From contig VENA01000030.1 in NCBI GenBank assembly GCA_009711785.1, positions 1-64,000 on the forward strand: a stretch of 64,000 bases of DNA, read 5' to 3'. Positions 54,377-62,433 of this stretch are shown in pieces; the stretch's first letter is position 1, and each line of letters begins with the position of its first letter. The position numbers and the translations under genes are program-made. The notes under the pieces were generated by a model. That model was not told the DNA's origin and made no database searches. It saw nothing but the letters and a program-made list of their open reading frames with translations. The stretch is from Bacillota bacterium (lineage in GTDB: Bacteria; Bacillota; Clostridia; Tissierellales; MES13).

Positions 54377-54811
54377 ATGTCTGATCATCCAATTGAAGGA
54401 CTTATGACTACAACTATGGAAAATCTAAAGGAAATGGTTGATGTTAATACGATAGTAGGGGATCCAGTTGAATCTGCTGATGGTTTAGTTATCATACCTA
54501 TATCAAAGGTTTCCTTTGGATTTGCATCTGGAGGTGCTGAGTTCGATAAGAGAAAGTCTAAAGAAGAAGAAAATAAAGAAAATAAAATACCTTTTGGTGG
54601 AGGTTCTGGCGCAGGGGTTTCTGTTCAGCCTGTAGCTTTTATAGTAGCTGGAAATGGTCAAATGAAATTGTTACCGGTAGATCAAGGAACTAATATATTG
54701 AATAATCTATTAGAGTTTATACCTAAGCTATCAAATAGTATTCAATCTAAAATGAAAAATAATAAAAATGAAGAGAAAGAAAAAAGACATAGCGAAGAAG
54801 TAGAAAAATGA
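54377..54811 (+). CDS. ytfJ: Sporulation protein YtfJ (GerW family)
   Basis: Spore protein family GerW. It begins DHPIEGLMTTTMENLKEMVD, contains TIVGDPVESADGLVIIPISK and a Gly-rich PFGGGSGAGVSVQPVAFIV core, and ends in a charged tail. ATG at 54377 is preferred, with GGCGGTGAG upstream, over GTG at 54368. The length is 144 aa. In B. subtilis the homolog is needed for germination in some conditions. Confidence 0.93.
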   Translation: MSDHPIEGLMTTTMENLKEMVDVNTIVGDPVESADGLVIIPISKVSFGFASGGAEFDKRKSKEEENKENKIPFGGGSGAGVSVQPVAFIVAGNGQMKLLPVDQGTNILNNLLEFIPKLSNSIQSKMKNNKNEEKEKRHSEEVEK

Positions 54812-54830
54812 TGGAGTATTTCTCCATCAT
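54808..54830 (+). terminator. Hairpin overlapping ytfJ stop
   Basis: ATGATGGAG (54808-54816) pairs with CTCCATCAT (54822-54830) around TATTT. The following sequence has few T, so termination strength is doubtful. Confidence 0.6.
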
Positions 54831-54942
54831 TTAATTATGTAAAAATATTACTTTATTAGTATAACTTATAAAGGTATTTAAAGTATCTTTAAATATATAA
54901 ATGCAAATAATACATCATAAAGATTAAGCTGAGGTGAATAAT

Positions 54943-56055
54943 TTGTATAAAATGAAAAGATTAATTTTTTTAATAATATTGATAGTATTTCTAAGTACAA
55001 ACTTTTGTTTTGCTGATACTCCAAGCATCAATGGACAAAGTGGTGTATTAATGGAAAGAGATTCAGGTAGAATATTATATTCACATAATATAAATAAGAA
55101 ATTACCTATGGCAAGCACAACTAAAATAATGACAGCTCTATTAGCCTTAGAAAAAGGCAATCTAGCTGATGAAGTAAAGATTTCAAGTAAAAGTGTAGGG
55201 ATTGAAGGGTCGAGTATTTATCTATACAATGGAGAAATAATAAAATTAGAAGACTTAATTTATGGTTTAATGTTAAGGTCAGGTAATGATGCTGCCGTAG
55301 CAATTGCAAATCATATTAGCGGGTCTGTTGAAGAATTCGCAAACTTAATGAATAAAAGAGCTAAAGAGATAGGAGCAATAAATACTAATTTTACTAATCC
55401 CCATGGATTACACAATAGTAATCATTATACTACTGCGTATGATTTAGCATTAATAACTAGAGTTGCATTAAAAAATAGAAAGTTTAGAGAAATAGTAAGT
55501 GAAAATTTATGGGTATCTAAAAGAAATCAAAATCAGTACTTTTTCAATAAAAACAAAACTATTTCACAGTATAAGTATGGAGATGGTGTGAAAATTGGAT
55601 ATACTACTAAAGCGGGGAGATGTTTAGTTGCAAGTGCTACTAAGGATAAAATGCAACTTATAGCAGTAGTTTTAAATGACTATAGTTGGTTTAATGATTG
55701 TTATAGACTATTTGATTATGGATTTAATAATTATGATTCATTAGTAGTATATGATAATAAACAGTTTATTAAAAATGTGACTGTTTTAAATGGGAAAAAG
55801 AGTAAAATTCCCATAGTAACAGAATCTAATTTAATATTGCCAGTAACAGAAAAAGAAAAAAATAAAATTAAAATATTTATTGATGCACCAAAAGAAATTA
55901 AAGCCCCAATTAATAAAGGACAAAAAATAGGAAAAGTAAAGGTTTATTTAGAAGGTGAATTAATTACAACCTCTGATTTATTAGCAAATAAAGACGTTAA
56001 AGAAAAACAATTTCTAGATAAAGTAATAGGTTATGTTTTAAATATATTTAATTAA
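54943..56055 (+). CDS. D-alanyl-D-alanine carboxypeptidase (DacB-type) with KIG motif
   Basis: Second low-molecular-weight PBP. TTG at 54943 is used, with GAGGTGA 5 nt upstream. A signal peptide ends near FCFA (residue 25). Motifs: STTKIM (SxxK) near 60, SGND near 114, and VKIGYTTKAG near 225, where the usual KTG is KIG. The C-terminal beta domain and amphipathic end (FLDKVIGYVLNIFN) are present. Location next to ytfJ and DUF2953 suggests a sporulation carboxypeptidase for cortex (inference). The length is 370 aa. Confidence 0.9.
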   Translation: MYKMKRLIFLIILIVFLSTNFCFADTPSINGQSGVLMERDSGRILYSHNINKKLPMASTTKIMTALLALEKGNLADEVKISSKSVGIEGSSIYLYNGEIIKLEDLIYGLMLRSGNDAAVAIANHISGSVEEFANLMNKRAKEIGAINTNFTNPHGLHNSNHYTTAYDLALITRVALKNRKFREIVSENLWVSKRNQNQYFFNKNKTISQYKYGDGVKIGYTTKAGRCLVASATKDKMQLIAVVLNDYSWFNDCYRLFDYGFNNYDSLVVYDNKQFIKNVTVLNGKKSKIPIVTESNLILPVTEKEKNKIKIFIDAPKEIKAPINKGQKIGKVKVYLEGELITTSDLLANKDVKEKQFLDKVIGYVLNIFN

Positions 56056-56084
56056 AATCTAAGGATTCTTCCTTAGATTTTTTT
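56055..56084 (+). terminator. Intrinsic terminator
   Basis: AAATCTAAGG (56055-56064) pairs with CCTTAGATTT (56071-56080), followed by T-run, directly after the carboxypeptidase stop. Confidence 0.92.
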
Positions 56085-56146
56085 ATGTAACAAATTATAG
56101 TGTAATTAATAACTTAATAATATAGGGATGAAAGGGGTGAAGCAAG

Positions 56147-57115
56147 GTGAAAAAAAGGCTACAATGTGTAGATGCAGGAAGTGAATATTGTCCTTGTTAT
56201 TTAGCAGAAACTAATGATTGCATAACTTGTTCTATTTTGCAAGGCAAAGATTTCTGTGATTGTAATTGGCGAGGGACATGCATTTATCAAGAATATGTAT
56301 GGAATGGTAATAAAAGAAAAGAAAGTCGTGATTATCTTAAATGTAAAATTGAAAGTACTACACAAATAAGTAATAATTCCTTTATTCTTAAAATAAAAGT
56401 AACTAAAACTTTAGCTAGGTTATTGAAAGAACCAGGTTCCTATGTTTTTTTAAGAGGGATTAATTTACCACAACATTTTGATATGCCAATGTCAGTTCTA
56501 GATGCTGATGATATAAAAGGTTACATTAAAATAGCATACCAAATTCTTGGTCCTAAGACCAAAAGACTAAATATGTCACAAAACGAAGTGATGGTTAAAG
56601 GTCCTTATTGGAATGGATTATTAGGTGTTAAGAACATAAAGGTTACGAAAAATTCAAATTGCTTGCTTATAGCTAGAGGTATAGCACAAGCACCTATATC
56701 TCTACTAGCCAAGAAATTATTAAAAAGAAATAATAAAATTACATTCATTTTAGATGAAGGAAATCTTAAAAGTAACTTTATAGAAAAAGAACTAAAAAAT
56801 TATGATATCAAAATTATTAAAAAGGATTTAATGAAAGAGGAAAATAATAAATTCATTAAAAAACAGTTGCTAAATAATAATTATCAGTTAATATCCATAG
56901 GAGGGTCTGATTTATTGCAATCCTACATTATTAAAATAATAGATGATTTTAAATTGAATGCCGATATTGTTGTGACTAATAATAACGAAATCTGTTGTGG
57001 CGAAGGAGTATGTGGAGCATGTACTACCTATTTAGAAGATGGTACTCCTGTTAAGACCTGTAAAACACAATTAGAAGCTAGAAAGACTATTGAGAGGAGG
57101 ATTCACATTGACTAA
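56147..57115 (+). CDS. PyrK-like FAD/NAD and iron-sulfur electron transfer protein with Cys-rich N-terminus
   Basis: An N-terminal cysteine cluster (about residues 6-45: VDAGSEYCPCYLAE, CITCSILQGKDFCDC, GTCIYQ) is followed by a ferredoxin-reductase-like FAD domain. A weakly conserved NAD domain (LLIARGIAQAPISLLAKKLL) and a C-terminal 2Fe-2S motif, CCGEGVCGACTTY plus a distal Cys in VKTCKTQ, complete it. This matches the dihydroorotate/sulfide dehydrogenase-like FAD/NAD-binding family. A GTG start follows AGGGGTGA. It overlaps the next flavoprotein gene by 8 nt, so the two likely form one complex. The substrate is unknown. Confidence 0.83.
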   Translation: MKKRLQCVDAGSEYCPCYLAETNDCITCSILQGKDFCDCNWRGTCIYQEYVWNGNKRKESRDYLKCKIESTTQISNNSFILKIKVTKTLARLLKEPGSYVFLRGINLPQHFDMPMSVLDADDIKGYIKIAYQILGPKTKRLNMSQNEVMVKGPYWNGLLGVKNIKVTKNSNCLLIARGIAQAPISLLAKKLLKRNNKITFILDEGNLKSNFIEKELKNYDIKIIKKDLMKEENNKFIKKQLLNNNYQLISIGGSDLLQSYIIKIIDDFKLNADIVVTNNNEICCGEGVCGACTTYLEDGTPVKTCKTQLEARKTIERRIHID

Positions 57116-58388
57116 GGTAATTATAATTGGAGGGGGCTGGGCAGGATGTTCAGCAGCTTTAACAGCAAAAAAAGCTGGTGCAGATGTTTTACTTATAGAA
57201 AAAACAGATATGCTTCTAGGATTAGGAAATGTTGGAGGTATAATGAGGAATAATGGAAGATTTACAGCTGCAGAAGAGAGTATCCATTTAGGAGCTAGTG
57301 AATTATTTAAAATAACAGATTCTACTTCTAGACATATAAATATTGATTTTCCAGGACATAAACATGCATCTTTATATGATGTTACTAAAATAGAGCCAAA
57401 GGTAAGAAAATTAATTAAAGAAAAGAATATCGATTTTATGACACAAACTAGAGTAGTTGATGTAAAAAAGATTAATAATAAAATAAAGAGTATAGTTTTA
57501 TCTGACGATAAAACTATTAAAGGGGATATTTTCATTGAAACAACTGGTTCTACAGGACCTATGGGAAATTGCTTAAAGTATGGTAATGGATGTGCTATGT
57601 GCATATTAAGATGTCCTTCATTTGGGCCTAGGGTTAGTATAAGTCAAAGAGCAGGAATTGAAGATTTGTTAGGACAAAGGCAAGATGGTGCTTATGGAGC
57701 ATTTAGTGGCTCTTGTAAACTAAATAAAGATTCTTTAAGTAAAGAAATTAGAGAAAAATTAAATAGTGATGGTGTTGTTATAATTAAATTACCAAAAGAG
57801 GACATTAATCTTGATAAATTAAATATGAAAGTTTGTCAACAATATGCCTTAAAAGAATTTGCAGAAAACATTGTTTTACTAGATACAGGTCATGCTAAAC
57901 TTATGACTCCATTTTATCCCTTAGATAAACTAAGGAAAATTAAAGGGTTAGAAAATGCTAGATTTGAAGATCCTTATGCCGGAAGTAAAGGTAACTCTGT
58001 TAGATATTTATCCATGGCACCAAGGAATAATTCAATGAAAGTAGAAGGGATTGATAATTTATTATGTGCAGGTGAAAAGTCAGGGTTATTTGTAGGCCAT
58101 ACCGAGGCTATAGTAACAGGAGCATTGGCTGGACATAATAGTGTAAGACTTAGTCTAGGAATGCCTCTTTTAGAGTTGCCTAGAAATCTAGCAAGTGGAG
58201 ATATTATTGCTTATGCTAATGAACAAATCAAATCTAAAACAGGTTTGAAAAAAAGATATACTTTCGCAGGGTCTTTATATTTTGAAAGAATGAAAGAAAA
58301 TAATCTATATACTATTGAAACAGAAATTATAAAAAGAAAAATAAAAAGACTTGATCTATATAATATATATAATGAAAAAATTATCTAA
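57108..58388 (+). CDS. FAD-dependent oxidoreductase, partner of the PyrK-like protein
   Basis: Starts at TTG 57108, with GAGGAGG 7 nt upstream, giving VIIIGGGWAGCSAALTAKKA, a dinucleotide-binding fold. A GidA-like layout is suggested by GNVGGIMRNNGRF and the late FAD motif LLCAGEKSGLFVGHTEAIVT. A cysteine-rich stretch NGCAMCILRCPSFGPRVS near residue 165 may bind a metal or cluster. The length is 426 aa. Translation is coupled to the upstream reductase. It is annotated widely only as an oxidoreductase; its function is unknown. Confidence 0.82.
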   Translation: MTKVIIIGGGWAGCSAALTAKKAGADVLLIEKTDMLLGLGNVGGIMRNNGRFTAAEESIHLGASELFKITDSTSRHINIDFPGHKHASLYDVTKIEPKVRKLIKEKNIDFMTQTRVVDVKKINNKIKSIVLSDDKTIKGDIFIETTGSTGPMGNCLKYGNGCAMCILRCPSFGPRVSISQRAGIEDLLGQRQDGAYGAFSGSCKLNKDSLSKEIREKLNSDGVVIIKLPKEDINLDKLNMKVCQQYALKEFAENIVLLDTGHAKLMTPFYPLDKLRKIKGLENARFEDPYAGSKGNSVRYLSMAPRNNSMKVEGIDNLLCAGEKSGLFVGHTEAIVTGALAGHNSVRLSLGMPLLELPRNLASGDIIAYANEQIKSKTGLKKRYTFAGSLYFERMKENNLYTIETEIIKRKIKRLDLYNIYNEKII

Positions 58389-58452
58389 TATTTGATAATA
58401 CTACTAATATCGTTTATCATATTAATATAAACAAATTAAGAGGAGAAATGTT

Positions 58453-59160
58453 ATGAGATTACAAAAGTATATGGCAAAATGTGGTGTAGCATCTAGAAGA
58501 AAATCTGAAAAACTAATATCTAAAGGAGTAGTTAAGGTTAATGATTCAACTATTACAGAATTAGGATTTAAAATAAACCCTGAAAAAGATATTGTAAAAG
58601 TAAATAACAAAAAAATAAAGATGGAACAAAAATCTGTATATATAATATTAAATAAACCTGATGGATATATAACAACAGTCTCTGACCAATTTGATAGACC
58701 TACTGTTTTAGATCTTATTAAAAATGTAAAACAGAGGGTATATCCTGTAGGAAGATTAGATTACGATACATCTGGCCTTTTGTTAATTACAAATGATGGC
58801 AATTTAACCTATAAACTAACTCACCCTAAGCATGAAATTAATAAAACTTATATAGCAAAAATAAAAGGTATTCCTAAAGAGAATGAATTAACACAATTTA
58901 GAAATGGTTTGAAAATTGAAAATTATATAACTTCTAAGGCAAAAATAAAGATTTTAAATCGATATAAGGATAGCTCACTTGTAGAAATAATAATACATGA
59001 AGGGAAAAACAGACAAGTAAGAAAAATGTGTGATAAAATAGGTCATCCTGTAATATGGTTAAAAAGGATTGCTTTGGGAAAAATAACAATAGATAATTTA
59101 GAAAAAGGTAAATGGAGATATTTAAATGATAAAGAAATCAATTATTTGAAAAATATTTAA
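58453..59160 (+). CDS. rRNA pseudouridine synthase (RsuA/RluB family)
   Basis: An N-terminal S4 domain (RLQKYMAKCGVASRRKSEKL) is followed by the pseudouridine synthase domain with catalytic Asp in YPVGRLDYDTSGLLLITNDG near residue 100, and EGKNRQVRKMCDKIGHPV near 185. The length of 235 aa is typical. Near scpB the RluB type is usual in Firmicutes; here several genes intervene. GAGGAG precedes ATG. Confidence 0.94.
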   Translation: MRLQKYMAKCGVASRRKSEKLISKGVVKVNDSTITELGFKINPEKDIVKVNNKKIKMEQKSVYIILNKPDGYITTVSDQFDRPTVLDLIKNVKQRVYPVGRLDYDTSGLLLITNDGNLTYKLTHPKHEINKTYIAKIKGIPKENELTQFRNGLKIENYITSKAKIKILNRYKDSSLVEIIIHEGKNRQVRKMCDKIGHPVIWLKRIALGKITIDNLEKGKWRYLNDKEINYLKNI

Positions 59161-59193
59161 TCATTATGGCTATCCCATAATGATTTCTTTTTT
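59159..59193 (+). terminator. Intrinsic terminator
   Basis: AATCATTATGG (59159-59169) pairs with CCATAATGATT (59175-59185), followed by TCT7. It overlaps the stop of the pseudouridine synthase gene. Confidence 0.9.
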
Positions 59194-59244
59194 AATGATT
59201 TTATTATTATATAATTGTTTTAAATAGAACATTGGAGGTATAAA

Positions 59245-59685
59245 ATGATAATAGCTAAAGAATTAAATAAAGAAAAAGATATACAGAAATTAGAAACTTT
59301 CGTGAAAAATTCTAAGAGTAAATTAACAATAGATGATATTTTATCAAACGACCTAATTTATATTATGCTAATTGGAGAAAAAATAATTGGTGTAACTGGA
59401 GCTATGATGTATGATGATAAATCTTTATTAAATTTAATAATAATAATAAAAGAAGAACGTAATGGTAAATTAGGTGATGCTTTACTAAGATCTATTTTAA
59501 ATAAGTTAGAAAAAGAAGGTATAAAAAAAGTGTATTCAAAAGTTATAAGCAAATTTTTAATTAAAGAAGGTTTTAAAAAGATAAAACCAACGACTAAGTT
59601 ATTAAATGAATTAAGCATTAAAGAAAATACAGATATTTTAGAATGTAACTTAGAAACATTTTTCTCTAAATGTTGTAATGAATAG
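59245..59685 (+). CDS. GNAT-like acetyltransferase domain protein
   Basis: A 146-aa protein whose central part resembles a GNAT core: strand KIIGVTGAMMYDDKSLLNLI, acetyl-CoA loop-like KEERNGKLGDALLRSILNKL, then YSKVISKFLIKEGFKKI. The acyl-CoA motif is degenerate, so activity is uncertain. GGAGGT precedes ATG. It lies 11 nt before mnmM and is probably co-transcribed. Confidence 0.65.
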   Translation: MIIAKELNKEKDIQKLETFVKNSKSKLTIDDILSNDLIYIMLIGEKIIGVTGAMMYDDKSLLNLIIIIKEERNGKLGDALLRSILNKLEKEGIKKVYSKVISKFLIKEGFKKIKPTTKLLNELSIKENTDILECNLETFFSKCCNE

Positions 59686-59696
59686 GAGATGAAAAG

Positions 59697-60269
59697 ATGA
59701 AATTTAAATATTTAGTTAATGCTATGGATTTAGCAAAAAACTTAATAGAAGAAAAAGTTAAAAGAGCAAATGTTGTTTTAGATGCAACCGTAGGTAATGG
59801 TAATGACACATTGTTTTTAGCTAAATTAGTGGGAGAAAAGGGAAAAGTTTATGGATTTGATATACAAAGGCAAGCTATTAATAGTACTAAAGAAATATTA
59901 ATTGAAAATAATGTATTTGACAGAGTGAAATTAATAGAAGATAGTCATGCTAATATTGATATTTATGTAAAAGAAGGCTTAGATTTAATTATATTCAATT
60001 TAGGTTATCTACCAGGGGGAAATCATAATATTATAACTAAACCTAAGTCTACTTTAGCGGCAATTGAAAAAGGTTTAAATAAATTAAATGATAATGGAAT
60101 ATTATTAATAGTAGGTTATCCAGGTCATAAAGGGGGAAATAAAGAAATCATAGCAGTAAAAGATTATCTTAAAGGATTAAATCAAAAGCATTTTACTGTA
60201 ATAAGAACTGATTTTATTAATCAAGTTAATAATCCACCAATTCTTTTTGCTATAGAAAAAAAGAATTAA
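59697..60269 (+). CDS. mnmM: tRNA 5-aminomethyl-2-thiouridine methyltransferase MnmM (YtqB family)
   Basis: Class I SAM methyltransferase of 190 aa. The SAM motif VLDATVGNGNDTLFLA is near residue 29, GKVYGFDIQ near 53 and the catalytic-type motif IIFNLGYLPGGNH near 101. This matches YtqB, shown in B. subtilis to methylate nm5s2U34 of tRNA. The GGAGATG site precedes ATG. Confidence 0.88.
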   Translation: MKFKYLVNAMDLAKNLIEEKVKRANVVLDATVGNGNDTLFLAKLVGEKGKVYGFDIQRQAINSTKEILIENNVFDRVKLIEDSHANIDIYVKEGLDLIIFNLGYLPGGNHNIITKPKSTLAAIEKGLNKLNDNGILLIVGYPGHKGGNKEIIAVKDYLKGLNQKHFTVIRTDFINQVNNPPILFAIEKKN

Positions 60270-60285
60270 AATAGGAGGGGTTTAG

Positions 60286-61683
60286 ATGGGAAAAGTAAAA
60301 ATTACAGAAACAATTTTTAGGGATGCTCATCAATCTTTAATGGCAACTAGAATGAAAACAGAAGAAATGTTACCTATAGCAGAAAAATTAGATGAAGTAG
60401 GCTATCATTCTTTAGAAGTATGGGGAGGAGCTACTTTTGATGCTTGTCTTAGGTTTTTAAATGAAGACCCTTGGGAAAGATTAAGAAAACTAAGAAAAGT
60501 AATAAAAAATACTAAACTCCAAATGCTGTTGAGAGGACAAAACCTACTAGGCTATAAAAATTATCCCGATGATGTAGTTAAAGAGTTTGTAAAAAAAGCT
60601 ATCGAGAATGGTATAGATATAATTAGGATCTTTGATGCTCTAAATGATGTAAGAAATTTAAAAACAGCTATAAAAGCTACTAAAAAGGCTGGAGGACATG
60701 CTCAAGCTGCAATATCCTATACTACAAGCCCAGTACATAATATTGATTATTATATTAACGTAGCTAAGGATATGGAAAAAATAGGAGCAGATTCTATATG
60801 TATCAAAGATATGTCAGGAATTTTATTACCTTATACAGCTGTAAAACTAATAAAGAAGCTTAAACAGAATATCAAAATTCCTATTCAACTACATTCTCAT
60901 TTTACCAGTGGAATTGCTAACCAAACTTACCTTAAAGCTATAGAATCTGGAGTAGATATAGTTGATACTGCATTATCACCCTTAGGGATGGGAACAAGTC
61001 AACCTGCAACTGAGCCTATGGTAGCATCTTTACAAAATTCCCCATATGACCCAAATTTAGATTTGAATTTATTAAATGAAATAGCTGAATATTTTAGACC
61101 AATAAAAGATAAATATATGAAAGAAGGTATTATAAATCCTAAAGTACTTGGTGTAAATGCAAAAACACTAATATATCAAGTACCCGGAGGCATGCTTTCT
61201 AATTTAGTTTCTCAACTTGAGCAGCAAGGCTCTTTAGATAAATATGAAAAAGTCTTAGATGAGGTGCCTAAAGTAAGAAAAGATTTGGGATATCCACCAT
61301 TAGTAACCCCTATGAGTCAAATGGTAGGAACACAAGCTGTTTTTAATGTGATTTTAGAAGAAAGATATAAAATGGTTCCTTCAGAGATTAAAAATTATGT
61401 TAAAGGTCTTTATGGAAAGCCTACAGTAGATATAAAAGAAGACATTAAAAAGAAAATAATAGGTGATAAAGAAATATATACAGGGAGACCAGCTGATTTA
61501 TTAAAACCAAAATTAGAAGAATACGAAAAAGAAATTAAAGAATATATAGAACAGGATGAAGATATTTTATCCTACGCATTATTTCCACAGGTTGCTATGA
61601 AATTTTTTAAATATAGGCAAGCTGAAAAATATAAAATTGATAATACTTTACTTGATCAAGAAGATAAAACATATCCTATTTAA
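60286..61683 (+). CDS. Oxaloacetate decarboxylase alpha / pyruvate carboxylase B carboxyltransferase domain
   Basis: TIM-barrel carboxyltransferase with ITETIFRDAHQSLMATRM (metal-binding Asp), GGATFDACLRFLNEDPW, IRIFDALNDVRN, ICIKDMSG (Lys) and QLHSHFTSG (His ligands), plus the conserved-carboxylase tail PGGMLSNLVSQLEQQG. The length of 465 aa ends before a biotinyl domain, so a separate biotin carrier protein would be needed. No other decarboxylase or carboxylase subunit is nearby. GGAGGGG precedes ATG. Confidence 0.9.
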   Translation: MGKVKITETIFRDAHQSLMATRMKTEEMLPIAEKLDEVGYHSLEVWGGATFDACLRFLNEDPWERLRKLRKVIKNTKLQMLLRGQNLLGYKNYPDDVVKEFVKKAIENGIDIIRIFDALNDVRNLKTAIKATKKAGGHAQAAISYTTSPVHNIDYYINVAKDMEKIGADSICIKDMSGILLPYTAVKLIKKLKQNIKIPIQLHSHFTSGIANQTYLKAIESGVDIVDTALSPLGMGTSQPATEPMVASLQNSPYDPNLDLNLLNEIAEYFRPIKDKYMKEGIINPKVLGVNAKTLIYQVPGGMLSNLVSQLEQQGSLDKYEKVLDEVPKVRKDLGYPPLVTPMSQMVGTQAVFNVILEERYKMVPSEIKNYVKGLYGKPTVDIKEDIKKKIIGDKEIYTGRPADLLKPKLEEYEKEIKEYIEQDEDILSYALFPQVAMKFFKYRQAEKYKIDNTLLDQEDKTYPI

Positions 61684-61716
61684 AAGAAAAGCTCCTTACA
61701 AGGGGTCTATTTCTTT

Positions 61717-62355
61717 TCAACAGGTCTCATGAAGATATATTTTAGTATATCTGTTACTTTTATAAGAGATAACTTTAACTTTAGTATTATTAGGGATTGA
61801 TAATCCACATTTTAAACAAACAAAATTTGATTTTTTCACAACATCATAAGAGGATTTAGTTTCTAGATTTCCATATTTAGACCAACTTTTCCATCCAGTT
61901 TTACATAATTTTTTACGATTTTGATAATCGGCATAAACCCATTTTAAAATACTATGAAAATGAAAAGGATACTTAGTATATCTTATAAAATCTACTGGTA
62001 AACCTAAAGAAATTGTGTATTCTTCAAAGGAATTTTCGATTTTAGTTTGTAGTGGTTCTCCTATTTTTGTACTTTTAAAATCGTAATTTTCACTTTTAAG
62101 CCATTTTCTTAATTTATCAAACATATAACCTCTACAAACATAAATTTTTTCATTTTTATTAACTTTAAGTTTATTAAATAATTCTTTTACAATTGTAACA
62201 ACACAATCTAAATAAACCTTATTTTTAAAATTTTTTTTATTATACAGTTTAAGCGGAATTATTTTATAGTAAAAGTCATTGGTTTCAGTTCTTATAACAC
62301 CAATACAAGTACCACCTACTAAACTTCCGCTTCCTGCATCATCTATTTGGATCAA
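61717..62355 (-). CDS. RNase H-like protein with C-terminal zinc-binding motif, unknown function
   Basis: Minus-strand gene. TTG at 62355 is chosen because GAGGTGAT lies 4 nt upstream; GTG at 62364 overlaps it. The start IQIDDAGSGSLVGGTCIGVI resembles the first strand of RNase H-like folds, with acidic residues. A middle segment VCRGYMFDKLRKWLKSENYD is recognisable as conserved in Clostridia. The C-terminus has CLKCG and, 23 residues later, HETC, a probable zinc site. The length is 212 aa. No function is known. Confidence 0.8.
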   Translation of the reverse strand: MIQIDDAGSGSLVGGTCIGVIRTETNDFYYKIIPLKLYNKKNFKNKVYLDCVVTIVKELFNKLKVNKNEKIYVCRGYMFDKLRKWLKSENYDFKSTKIGEPLQTKIENSFEEYTISLGLPVDFIRYTKYPFHFHSILKWVYADYQNRKKLCKTGWKSWSKYGNLETKSSYDVVKKSNFVCLKCGLSIPNNTKVKVISYKSNRYTKIYLHETC

Positions 62356-62433
62356 ATTGATCACCTCAAATAATTAAATATAGACTTATTATTTGCAATA
62401 TTATACTTATATATTAATAAGGAGGAATATTTT

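Noticed and set aside
57071-57604. Minus-strand frame of 177 codons across the two redox genes
   Set aside because: Shadow of the conserved FAD-binding frame; no ribosome site and low-complexity hydrophobic product.
61684-61716. Bidirectional terminator between the carboxyltransferase and the minus-strand gene
   Set aside because: Only a short CCTT/AAGG stem with poor flanking pairing; not convincing although the genes converge here.
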